Assembly (NCBI RefSeq): GCF_000022085.1
Contig: NC_011894.1
Coordinates: forward strand, 3,623,501-3,687,500
From: Methylobacterium nodulans ORS 2060
Lineage (GTDB): Bacteria > Pseudomonadota > Alphaproteobacteria > Rhizobiales > Beijerinckiaceae
Length of the DNA stretch: 64,000 bases
Direction of reading: 5' to 3'
Shown one piece after another: positions 26,101 through 31,603 of this stretch. Position 1 is the stretch's first letter; each line of letters begins with the position of its first letter. The notes under the pieces are model-generated. The model saw only the letters and a list, made by a program, of their open reading frames with translations, was not told the DNA's origin and ran no database searches. The translations under genes and the position numbers were made by a program.

Positions 26101-27681
26101 GTCGATGTTGCTGATCTGCGGGTCGGCGATGGCGATGATGTCGCCGGGGCGCCGCACGGCATGGTCGAGGCCCGCCCGGTAGGTGGCGGTCTGCGTCGCA
26201 TAGTTCTCGACCAGGAGGCGCCACAGGCCCTCGCGATGCGCCTGCCCACGCGAGGTGCAGCCGAGCAGGTCGATCTTGGTCGGGTTGTAGCCGTAGCGGG
26301 CAATGCCCTCGCCGTGCTCAACGACCTCGATCTGCGGCTTGAACAGATTGTCCGGGTCGGTCCAGCTGACCAGCGCCACCGTGTGGCGGGCCTTGCGCCC
26401 CGAGGAGCTGTAGGTGATCAGCCCCTCGATGACGTTGGCTGGCGTGACCAGCTGGCGGACGTCGTCGGGCCGGTCCTGGGTGGCCGTGACCGCGCCCGAG
26501 GACCAGTAGGCCATGCCGCGCCAGATCGCGCTGATCTGCTGGAGCAGGTCGAAGGCGTCCTGCTGAGTGCTGATCTGGGCGTTGAAGCGGAAGCGCGGCT
26601 CCTGGCCGCCCTTGCCGTCCGAGACCAGCACGTCGCAGTAGCGGCCGATCTCGTACAGGGTCCACTTGTCGATGCTCTCGACGCTGATGAACTCGCCGAG
26701 CCCATAGCGGTCGTTCCACAGCACGTCGTAGAAGACCCAGGCCGGATTGTCCGACCACTCCTCCTTGAAGGTGCCATCCCAGATGCCGGAGTAGGTGCGC
26801 GCGACCGGATCGTAGTTCGACGGCACCTTGATGAGCAGGCCGTCCACCAGATAGGTCCGGGCCGGCACCGAGGAGCCGAACTGGCTCGCGTCCGCGGTCA
26901 GGCCGACCAGGGCCGAATGCGGATAGCTGAACTTGGCGTCCTGGATCGCGGTGAGCGAGTAGAAGACGAGATCGCTCTGGCTCGTCCACTTGTCCTGGCT
27001 GGTGTTGAAGCCGTCGGTGTCGTCGGTCAGGCGCGTGACCCGCACCTGCCAGGGCGGGCTCGACCCGGCCGGATTGCGCGGCAGGGCGACCTCGTAGGAC
27101 ACGAAGTAAGGCGAGGTGTTCTTGCCGGTGATGGTGAGGTCGCCAAGCTGGTTCACCCATGGCCCGCCGCTGTAGCGGGCCTCGATCCGGAAGCTGACGC
27201 TGTTCTGGCGGACCGAGCCGTCGTTCTTGGCCAGGAACAGGGCCGGCAGCTCGATGATGACGCGGGCCCGGTCCGCCTCGCCGTCGCTGATCGCGGCGGT
27301 GACCGGCGTCGCCTTGCTGACCTTGACCCCGACCTCCCGCGGCGTCTCCACCTCGGGATAGCCGGGCATGTAGGACTGATCCGGCGTGCCGGTGCGGAAG
27401 TCGGCGCTCAGGCCCTTGAAGTTGAAGGTGCCGTCCGCGTTCTGGACCGGGACGTCGTTGAAGTAGATGCCCTTCAGGCCGCCGACGACGCCCGTGATCT
27501 CGCCCTCGCCGAGCAGGTCCACGAGACGGACCGTCGCGTTCGAGAACAGGGTGTCGGGTGCGCTCGAGCCCGAGCCGCCGGTCTTGCCGCGGCCGGAAGA
27601 GGACTTCCTCCCCCGGATGGGAGCGTCCTGGCGCATGCTGTCCTCCGGCGCGGCGGCCGGATCGAAATCGATGCGGTCCAT
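17116..27681 (-). CDS. Giant tail tip/host-specificity protein J
   Basis: A 3521-aa protein, about three times lambda gpJ. Residues 1-640 are the gpJ core (SNATVRLVDLLGEGEITG; VVGGLKGIYFNDVPVQNADG; DVLWNDRYGLGEF; GDIIAIADPQI). Residues about 650-1170 are fibronectin-III-like domains. About 1170-1660 hold 17-aa repeats of the form LTxxQIxSIxAxxVxGQ, in three blocks separated by GYTGPSVVLN..GK-type modules. About 1660-3170 alternate roughly 150-aa lectin/CBM-like modules with 10-aa repeats (TITADRIAGG type). The C-terminus (about 3170-3521) caps the fibre. It forms the tail tip, contacts the receptor and follows the K/I genes as in lambda. Confidence 0.93.
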   Translation of the reverse strand: MDRIDFDPAAAPEDSMRQDAPIRGRKSSSGRGKTGGSGSSAPDTLFSNATVRLVDLLGEGEITGVVGGLKGIYFNDVPVQNADGTFNFKGLSADFRTGTPDQSYMPGYPEVETPREVGVKVSKATPVTAAISDGEADRARVIIELPALFLAKNDGSVRQNSVSFRIEARYSGGPWVNQLGDLTITGKNTSPYFVSYEVALPRNPAGSSPPWQVRVTRLTDDTDGFNTSQDKWTSQSDLVFYSLTAIQDAKFSYPHSALVGLTADASQFGSSVPARTYLVDGLLIKVPSNYDPVARTYSGIWDGTFKEEWSDNPAWVFYDVLWNDRYGLGEFISVESIDKWTLYEIGRYCDVLVSDGKGGQEPRFRFNAQISTQQDAFDLLQQISAIWRGMAYWSSGAVTATQDRPDDVRQLVTPANVIEGLITYSSSGRKARHTVALVSWTDPDNLFKPQIEVVEHGEGIARYGYNPTKIDLLGCTSRGQAHREGLWRLLVENYATQTATYRAGLDHAVRRPGDIIAIADPQISNIDAGGRLKAGSTASTLLLDRPVTLKSGVPYEISVTLPDGSVAERQITTLAGVDLTEVSISPALPSVPDAAAVWQIAGEVVPQLFRIVGIKEVEPHICGIQALQHEPSIYAAVDDGAAFEPLNISEFPNVVLAPTNLTVRESTYFENNLPRQSLLLSWTAGQPFNSVAYYVTAIKPNGSLVTLPKRSTTSADFDDAATGEWTFIVQAEGLNGRLSDAAQITYTVQGWEGLAGPTVTGLQVKGGGSVFTGRSCTLEWGLTWPPDVRPYEVGYAFRVFDADTNALLHTEIITAAQATYDYEENLNEGGPRRRFRVSVAARDAIGRESQPAVLVVSNPAPAMVVPTLDWTTESIGVWMTPPADSDLAGVLVWLSKTSNFDPLATSPAADVAPTGFLLLPAEAETTYYVRVAFYDSFGKNPAELNISPQVEIRTTNKIIDVQAPDIPTGLNLTTDLEVSATGVATAAITATWNPVGSSNLGIYEFELTEGDGVTNSSWIRDRADKGQPTFTWRNLKPGVLYTARVRTVNDSGVAVSGWSPIATITAAKNTAKPGAITSFTVDAAYRTASLSWVNPSDPDLAAIEVWVGTRDDGADASLFATVPAPLNFFSDTTLEIVQTRKYWVRPVNSSGTAGDFVGPKTATTAALPAAALQNGVIDQTKLAASVVAPTAVTSLPDPATWTGPALAYNATDGKLYRLVGGQWTTAVQAVDITGALTSAQIQSIEAAKVAGQLTASQIASINAAQVVGQIVASQIASITAAQISGQLTSDQIVSLAATKVAGQLTADQIASINAVAIQGQLTAAQLADNAVTQAKLALGLSAVGIVSSLPDPAGYTGPSVVLNGADGKVYRLVSGAWTAGVAAGDITGQLGEAQIAAGAITDAKIAALAASKITGTLTDAQIAQVSAAKLVGQVVASQIASIGAGQISGQITAAQIASLNAAQIAGTLSDSQIAGISTAKLIGQIAASQIADNAVGQSKLASGLSALGIVNGLPSLAGYTGPSVVLNSDGKIYRAVGGAWTAGVGASDVTGQLTDAQLAAISATKVSGTLSDDQLAGISAAKLIGQVVAAQVASVNAAVLQGQVTDAQIAGISTAKLAGQITQTQITDGAISTPKLATGAVNADKIEACSILASKLAVASLNLAANGGLQQGTSGWWGAAGGTGITPLVEGIRTDWAPQGMRVFSVRYDDANKPTSGISEIIYANPDATGAQQRIPVTPNARYEFSAYVSAHRCTAYVSIIWWDATGTYITEHGGNNIVATQLGSGSSLADWDRLARSWVIATAPANAASADIRVRWYNFGSNPYCMAGGLFFAQAVEGQTEPSPYSDAGVTTIEGGNVRTSSIYGDRLVARTITAGQIAVGAITATEIAGSTITGDKIAGATITGGLIAGRTISAGHIVAATLTTNEIAARTITATNLAAGTITAYEIAGSAITGDRIAGGTITGGNISGATITGFNISGRTIGAGHIVTGSLTANEIAVNSLTGDRIAGSTITGDRIAGNTITGANISAGTLTARELAAGSVTASKLVLTDPSNMLKNGDFTNPIDGSANSEGWSLGGGDTLIDTSVATDPGGMHRLRSNARDCAYSDPIAVRPGDVINLSARVFNANGERASLMAVLTDAAGGNGQWPTAAYTDLKNQWVDLSGQITIPEGIQRMQVLLLCDKPYAYGSYVYWGKVQARKAANAQMIVDGAITAAKIAAKSITAGQIATGTITATEIAGSTITGDKIAGSTITGTNIAGGTITGSLIAGGTIQAGNLAAGSVTTSKLAVASLNLAPNADCTNVDSSGFVAGWSVGGGNSGAVIVNDGTDTNHAPAGMRAFRCRTNGENIAQGTIAEVHIDRQKTDGNAERISVRAGEYYEISAYLATIRCQAIVGLIWLDNNQSYIGETWGNWTTLDWQGSFYNSVEEWDQYARSKLIVVAPAGAVYAQPRVRFGNTWINGQGWHYVMVSGLMFAKAIEGQTEVSPYSPPGLTTIDGGTIRTGSLHANRIIAGSITADRIAGGTITAGQIAGGTITGDKIAGRTISAGNLVSGTITANEIAGRTITADRIAGGTITAYEIASRTITASQIATGTLTANELAAGSVTTSKLAVSSANFAFNADMAQGLAGWTAGGQTWGGTPDIFVETGWVPSGFKGFAGYGTGWTGAGGQWFDTWHQRIDTSNNLQAFPCYPNTPYEFSAYVTCHRCDAQMHVLWLDSAGNAIRYDGSNVIGQFAKVGGALTDYPRMAILATSPSNAYGFKVLYRGQNITAAGPLIFVVGAMYAAARAGQAECSPYVDPGVTTITGTNITTGSIYGDRLVARTITAGQIAVGAITATEIAANTITADQIAGSTIIGWNIQARTLGAGHIAAGAITAYEIAANTITANQIAGQTIIGWNIAGNTISADKLVANSITAGQISAGAIGVDQLAAGAITADKIGVGLNSTNLLYNSDFRAGTPGVNNWGGGTVPGIYGTWSNLGDLGNRAPYIGLNQSGPGWQPNGMGSLQVSCAGTPPAGYVWDTYASTPKQDGTWSQRFPVVAGKRYEVSGYVSAHRCKAHLIIVWMDANDAYCGEAWTNTVENAMSNGNLSAWARMGCFATAPSNAATAAIYLRTTFNGGDGPYTFWSGLYFGQAKPNQAEYSDWAPGSSTVIWGDTIATGTMNANKITAGTITADRIAANAITGYQIAGTTISGWHIQSNSIYADKIQVGGGQSLTSWMGSDTTKINGGAIEANSIRVNALTVALRGVRTVGIDFSVDKNTRTVSWTGGHVLWIDDAGNNVASWCPGGSGNAGATLCYIWWDKRRPNQLNFAANNWPDIFADKNTVLMCSYDGYAGLNPTYGGTIIDGSRINTGTITANQIAANAIQASHIAAGQITAEKIGAGQVTADKIGAGMITAGVIQIGGNNFVLEAPNNTGLGRMYCRDSNGTLRVAVGYINDLSGGGWGLAMWDDASNLILNGTGVNGGGLWVNSVSANKLSVTQLSAITANVGTMTAGLLQSGDGQMQVDLNNKRIIIWG

Positions 27682-27688
27682 GATGTCC

Positions 27689-28258
27689 TTACGCGGTCGG
27701 CAGGCCGTTGCTGTTGGCCGTGGTCACGCCAGCAGAGATCGTGATCGGGTTCACCATGGCGCGCCCGTAGATGAGAGGAACGGGAATGCCTTGCTCCGAG
27801 ACGTTATCGGCGCCCTGGAACATGTAGGACTTCTTCTGTTTCTCGGTTTTCTTTTTGGGCGACAGCAGAGAGGACACGCCCTGGAGCGCGAGGGAGATGC
27901 CGAGGCCGAGCAGAAACTGTCCCCCGGGGATCCAGAAGGAGGCCACGGCGATCAGCGTGCCGACGATGATCTTGCCGACCGACATGCCGGATTTGCGGGC
28001 GCGGATCACCGGCACGATGTGCAGGTCGCCTTCCGGCAGCCCGAAGGTGATCAGATCCTTGTCGAGGTGGAGCGCCCTCTTCGAGCGGCGGCTCTTGCCG
28101 CACACGACCCGGAACCGGCCGTCCTCGATCGCCTGGCGGAAGCCCGGGAGCTGCGCACCGAGCGCGCGGCAGGCCTCCGCCAGCGAGCGCACATCAAGCC
28201 GGAAGGAAGCGCCGAAGCGTTCCGCCAGCGAGCCGTAGAGGCGGACGGTCCGCATCAT
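27689..28258 (-). CDS. Tail assembly protein I (TipI-like)
   Basis: A 189-aa protein. The first 95 residues resemble the ubiquitin-like domain of gpI (VRLYGSLAERFGASFRLDVR ... LHIVPVIRARKSG). A Gly-rich hydrophobic segment follows (ILGLGISLALQG-like) and the C-terminus (VPLIYGRAMVNPITISAGV) is a conserved tail-tip block. The ATG overlaps the K gene stop by 4 nt. In lambda, I and K are needed for tip assembly and are not abundant in virions. Confidence 0.85.
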   Translation of the reverse strand: MMRTVRLYGSLAERFGASFRLDVRSLAEACRALGAQLPGFRQAIEDGRFRVVCGKSRRSKRALHLDKDLITFGLPEGDLHIVPVIRARKSGMSVGKIIVGTLIAVASFWIPGGQFLLGLGISLALQGVSSLLSPKKKTEKQKKSYMFQGADNVSEQGIPVPLIYGRAMVNPITISAGVTTANSNGLPTA

Positions 28259-29073
28259 GCCGGAGGCCTCCAGTCGTCGGGCAGATCCGTGTGGCGCACC
28301 AGGAAGTCGAGCTTGCTCCGCCAGACCGCTGCCGGATCGCGGCCGGAGAGCTGGTGCGCGAGGTGGTGCAGGATGAGGCCGCCCCCGATGTAGATGCCGC
28401 CGTGGTTCAGCACGGGGGAGCGGACCCGGCACAGGAAGCAGTCGCCGGGCAGCGGGCCCTCGGGGCCGCGCTCGACACGCCGGAAGCCCGCCCGCTCGAA
28501 GCCGTCGCGATAGAGATCGAGTTGGGGCTGCCCTTCCCGCGGTTGCCACCAGTCCGGGTCGCGCACGAAGTCGGGGATCTCGATGCCGGCCACCTCGCGG
28601 TGCCAGTCGCGGCCGAGCGAATAGCAGTCGTTGACCCCGTGCCGGAACGGGCGGCCGAGCAGTGGCGGGCGAGGCACTTGATCGCCGAACCAGAACGGGT
28701 CGGCGCAGCCGGTCGAGAGGCACAGCGAGATGCCCCAGGGCACCGCCATGGCCATCTGGCTCTCCATGTCGGCGCCCGACGGGCAGTCCGGCGGCGGGGT
28801 GACCTTGCCGGTCGCCGGATCCTCGACCGAGCAGTGCGAGTGCAGGACCGCGAGGTAGCGGTGCCCGCTCACCGCCTCCACCTCGGCCGGGTCGGTCTCG
28901 AACTCCGTCAGCGGGTCGCCGGCGATGTTGCGCAGCGGGGCGTAGGAGCCGTCCTCGCGGATCAGGCCGCCGGCCTCGCGCGGCCATTCCGCATGGGCGT
29001 GGCGCTTGTGCGCGTCCACCGCGGCGCTCCAGCGGGTGTTGAGGCCGTCGTCAAACGCGAACGCGAGCGACAC
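28255..29073 (-). CDS. Tail assembly protein K (JAB + NlpC/P60 peptidase)
   Basis: A 272-aa protein. N-terminal JAB/Mov34-like metalloprotease domain (REAGGLIREDGSY; LHSHCSVEDP; PSGADM), then an NlpC/P60 domain with Cys in HGVNDCYSLGRDW and His in VLNHGGIYIGGGLILHHL. This is the lambda gpK arrangement, a peptidoglycan-active tail-tip assembly protein. It overlaps gene L upstream by 23 nt and gene I by 4 nt. Confidence 0.88.
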   Translation of the reverse strand: MSLAFAFDDGLNTRWSAAVDAHKRHAHAEWPREAGGLIREDGSYAPLRNIAGDPLTEFETDPAEVEAVSGHRYLAVLHSHCSVEDPATGKVTPPPDCPSGADMESQMAMAVPWGISLCLSTGCADPFWFGDQVPRPPLLGRPFRHGVNDCYSLGRDWHREVAGIEIPDFVRDPDWWQPREGQPQLDLYRDGFERAGFRRVERGPEGPLPGDCFLCRVRSPVLNHGGIYIGGGLILHHLAHQLSGRDPAAVWRSKLDFLVRHTDLPDDWRPPA

Positions 29074-29782
29074 CGGGAAAGCCTCCGAAGGGCAGTGGCG
29101 CGTCGGCGCCGAAGCGGACCTTGCAGCAGGTGGTGACGTGCCGGCTGGGCTCGTCCTTGTCGGGTGTGGTGGGATTGCCGAACCGGTCGTAGGCCTGGGC
29201 GCCCGTGTAGGGGCACGTCACGTGGGAATAGTCCCAGGCCCCCTTCTCAGCGTCCCAGCGCCGGTACCGCCACAGGCAAATGTCGCGGACGATCAGCCGG
29301 GCGGGCAGATCGCGGCCCTCCTGGTCCATGTCGGCCGCGAGATTCCAGACGATCTGGTGCTTCGAGTGCTCGACCTTCTGCTCGAAGCGGTAGATGTCCT
29401 GCGCGTAGGCCGCCTCGGGATCGGGCGTCACACCGTCGTCCAGGAACTGCGCGTAGGTGCGCGTCCGGATCAGCCGGGCGCCGATCAGGTCCTGGTAGAG
29501 CAGCGTCGCCGATGACATCAGCCGGGTGGCGTTCGAGACGCTGATCTTGGGCTGGGGCATCTGCCCGTGGCCGGTCATCTCGAAGCCTTCGGCCTTCACG
29601 TCGAGCGGGGTGTAGGTCACGCCCCGGAACGTCAGCGGGCCGCGCGCCCGGTCCGCCTCGGAGGTGAACGCGAACTGCTGGTTCACCCGGATCGGCGACA
29701 GGTCGATGATGAACAGCGCAACGAGATCGCCCGGCGTGAGGCTCTGGCCCGCGCGGATGAGTGCGGTATTCGGAGAAGTCAT
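29051..29782 (-). CDS. Minor tail protein L
   Basis: A 243-aa protein matching gpL: N-terminal LTPGDLVALFIIDLSPI, central VSNATRLMSSATLLYQDLIG, and a C-terminal cysteine set (DICLWRYRRWD, VTCPYTGAQAYD, TTCCKVRFG) that in lambda L binds an iron-sulfur cluster. Start MTSPNTALIR chosen by the ATGA overlap with gene M. It forms part of the tail-tip hub between the tube and J. Confidence 0.88.
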   Translation of the reverse strand: MTSPNTALIRAGQSLTPGDLVALFIIDLSPIRVNQQFAFTSEADRARGPLTFRGVTYTPLDVKAEGFEMTGHGQMPQPKISVSNATRLMSSATLLYQDLIGARLIRTRTYAQFLDDGVTPDPEAAYAQDIYRFEQKVEHSKHQIVWNLAADMDQEGRDLPARLIVRDICLWRYRRWDAEKGAWDYSHVTCPYTGAQAYDRFGNPTTPDKDEPSRHVTTCCKVRFGADAPLPFGGFPGVARVRV

Positions 29783-30144
29783 GGATCGAAGTTCTCCTTG
29801 AACGTCGCCGTCAGCGTGCTGTGCAGCGGGTTCGCGTAGTCCGTGGTCCAAGTGTCGCAGATGAACTGCCGCGCGGCGTCCTCGTAGGGGACGAGGAACA
29901 TAAAGGGCAGGTAACCCTTCCGGCTGATCAAGAAGTCTTCAAGCTGCCTGATCTTGTCGGACCGGAGCGGGATGGACCGATAGTTGAAGTCGCGCGTCAG
30001 CGGATTGATGCCGTCACCGGTCCGCTGCGAGTATCGATCCCCGAAGGTCGCGGTGAGCACCGCGACCTTCGCCGGCTTGGACGAGCCGGTGGTGACCGGC
30101 CCGTAGGGTTGGATCCCGAGCGTCGGGAAAGGCGGGTAGGCCAC
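29779..30144 (-). CDS. Minor tail protein M
   Basis: A 121-aa protein of gpM type: opening with a beta-rich start (YPPFPTLGIQPYGPV), central PLTRDFNYRSIPL and KIRQLEDFLISRKGYLPFMF, ending FKENFDP. It overlaps L by 4 nt, matching lambda order M-L-K-I-J, and connects the tape-measure/tube end to the tip. Confidence 0.85.
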   Translation of the reverse strand: MAYPPFPTLGIQPYGPVTTGSSKPAKVAVLTATFGDRYSQRTGDGINPLTRDFNYRSIPLRSDKIRQLEDFLISRKGYLPFMFLVPYEDAARQFICDTWTTDYANPLHSTLTATFKENFDP

Positions 30145-30154
30145 CGGCGGCCCC

Positions 30155-30559
30155 TTACGCGGCCGGCGTCGGGCTGGGGTACGTCATCGGCGCCGTCACC
30201 GTCTGCGGCGGGACGCTCACGAGGAGCACCGTGTAGGGCTCCATCGGGTGCAGCGCCTCGGCGCCGTACTGCCTCTCCAGCGCATCGAACAGCGCCGCGT
30301 CGGCGGCGTAGTAGCCGGGCGTCGCGGCGGCCGTCGGGGCGGCGAACACGTTCTGCCCGACGAAGCGCTGGCAGAGGTTGAAGAAGCGGCCGACCTCGGT
30401 GGAGACGATCACGCCCTGGGCGGAGGTGCCGTCCTTGCCCTGGATCTGGACGGGGCCGCGCATCGTGAAGGCGTCGAAGCCGCGCTGGAACACCGCCACG
30501 GGCGTACCGCGGGCGATCGCGTTTGCATTGAGGTCGAGCGTCAAGGTCTGATCTGCCAT
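30155..30559 (-). CDS. Phage tail hypothetical protein
   Basis: A 134-aa protein (MADQTLTLDLNANAIARGTP...) with one Cys and a strand-rich C-terminus. Located between the tape measure and gene M. Possibly a tail-tip accessory; no family recognised. Confidence 0.65.
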   Translation of the reverse strand: MADQTLTLDLNANAIARGTPVAVFQRGFDAFTMRGPVQIQGKDGTSAQGVIVSTEVGRFFNLCQRFVGQNVFAAPTAAATPGYYAADAALFDALERQYGAEALHPMEPYTVLLVSVPPQTVTAPMTYPSPTPAA

Positions 30560-30585
30560 CGATCTGCTCCTGGCCTGTCAGGCTC

Positions 30586-30912
30586 TCAGTGCTGCCCCAG
30601 CGGGGTCATGAAGCGGCGGGCACTGTCGCTCAGCTGCTCGACGCGCTCGGGCGCGAGGGTGACGCTGCGCAGGGCGCCCTTCTCGACCTGGACCGGGCTG
30701 TTGGTGAGCTGGATCCAGAACATCAGGGCGATCTCGATCACGTCGCCCGTGTTGATGCCGGCGCCCGGCTTGAAGACGCAGGGCGGGTTGTTCTCGACCG
30801 TGGGCATCGGCACGTCGCCGGAGGCCTGCGCGGTCGCCTGGGGCGCTGACGGGGGCGCGGGCGGAGGGATCTGTGCGTCTTCGGCCTTGCGGTCGATCGG
30901 GGGCTTCTTCAC
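30586..30912 (-). CDS. Phage tail hypothetical protein
   Basis: A 108-aa protein with a Pro/Ala-rich N-terminus (about 15-32) and a beta-containing C-terminal half (DVIEIALMFWIQLTNSPVQV ... LAPERVEQLSDSARRFM). Located in the same transcription unit as its neighbours. Function unknown. Confidence 0.6.
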   Translation of the reverse strand: MKKPPIDRKAEDAQIPPPAPPSAPQATAQASGDVPMPTVENNPPCVFKPGAGINTGDVIEIALMFWIQLTNSPVQVEKGALRSVTLAPERVEQLSDSARRFMTPLGQH

Positions 30913-30970
30913 GGGCTGCTCCTAGGGTGTGCTGCCGGCCCATTCCCGGGGCCGCGACGGGACGGGGCCG

Positions 30971-31312
30971 TCAGGCGCCGAAGCTGAGGGCACCGATCAG
31001 GCGGTCCTGACCGGTGCAGAAGGGATCGATGGGCGTCTCGACGCGCAGCTTGCTGATGCTGATCGAGCCGGCCGGGATCTCGGCGGCGCCGATGTGCTCG
31101 GCGCGAATTCTGTCGGCGGTGATCGAGCCGCAGCCGATCCGGGGGCCGTCGATGACGGTGTCAGAGTGACCGGGCGCCCACCCGGTGACCGTCAGGTTCT
31201 GGATGGAGCTGTGCAGCACGGTCTCGTGGACGGCCTGCTTGGCGGTGGCCAGGGCGACGGGGGCGGCCACGGGCGCGAGCCCGAGCATCGCCAGCAGCGA
31301 GCGACGATTCAT
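30971..31312 (-). CDS. Secreted small protein carrying tail-fibre-type decapeptide repeats
   Basis: A 113-aa protein. The N-terminus MNRRSLLAMLGLAPVAAP is a signal sequence with a twin-Arg look. The mature part contains SITADRIRAEHIGAAEIPAG and SISISKLRV, the same 10-residue repeat type that fills the giant J protein at 17116-27681. ATG 31312 lies after a GGACCACCTC stretch. A signal peptide on a phage tail-region protein is unusual: it may decorate the host envelope, or cap or mimic the fibre. Confidence 0.6.
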   Translation of the reverse strand: MNRRSLLAMLGLAPVAAPVALATAKQAVHETVLHSSIQNLTVTGWAPGHSDTVIDGPRIGCGSITADRIRAEHIGAAEIPAGSISISKLRVETPIDPFCTGQDRLIGALSFGA

Positions 31313-31603
31313 GAGGTGGTCCTGTGTGAGTGGATGCAAGATTAGGCCGGGGAGCTTGCGTCGCTCACCCGGCCCTTTCACCATCGGCGGGGCCACCCAA
31401 CCTGATGGAGAGCCCAGTGTCTGAGGAAAAGAAGCCGGAAGTCCCGAGACCAACGCCGGTCACACGCTGGCCACCGGAGGTCTAGAAGGCGCTCTTCGAA
31501 CTGGTTGCCTTCGCGCACAATCAGGGGACGCAATGTCTTTTGTTCAACTAACTCACGACGGGCAGCCGCTCGGCTCCTTCGAGGTTGCGATCACGCGAAC
31601 CGA

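Noticed and set aside
31404..31481. 26-codon plus-strand frame MESPVSEEKKPEVPRPTP
   Set aside because: Too short, ends at a TAG, no ribosome site; the gap between tape measure and the 30971 gene may just be a remnant.
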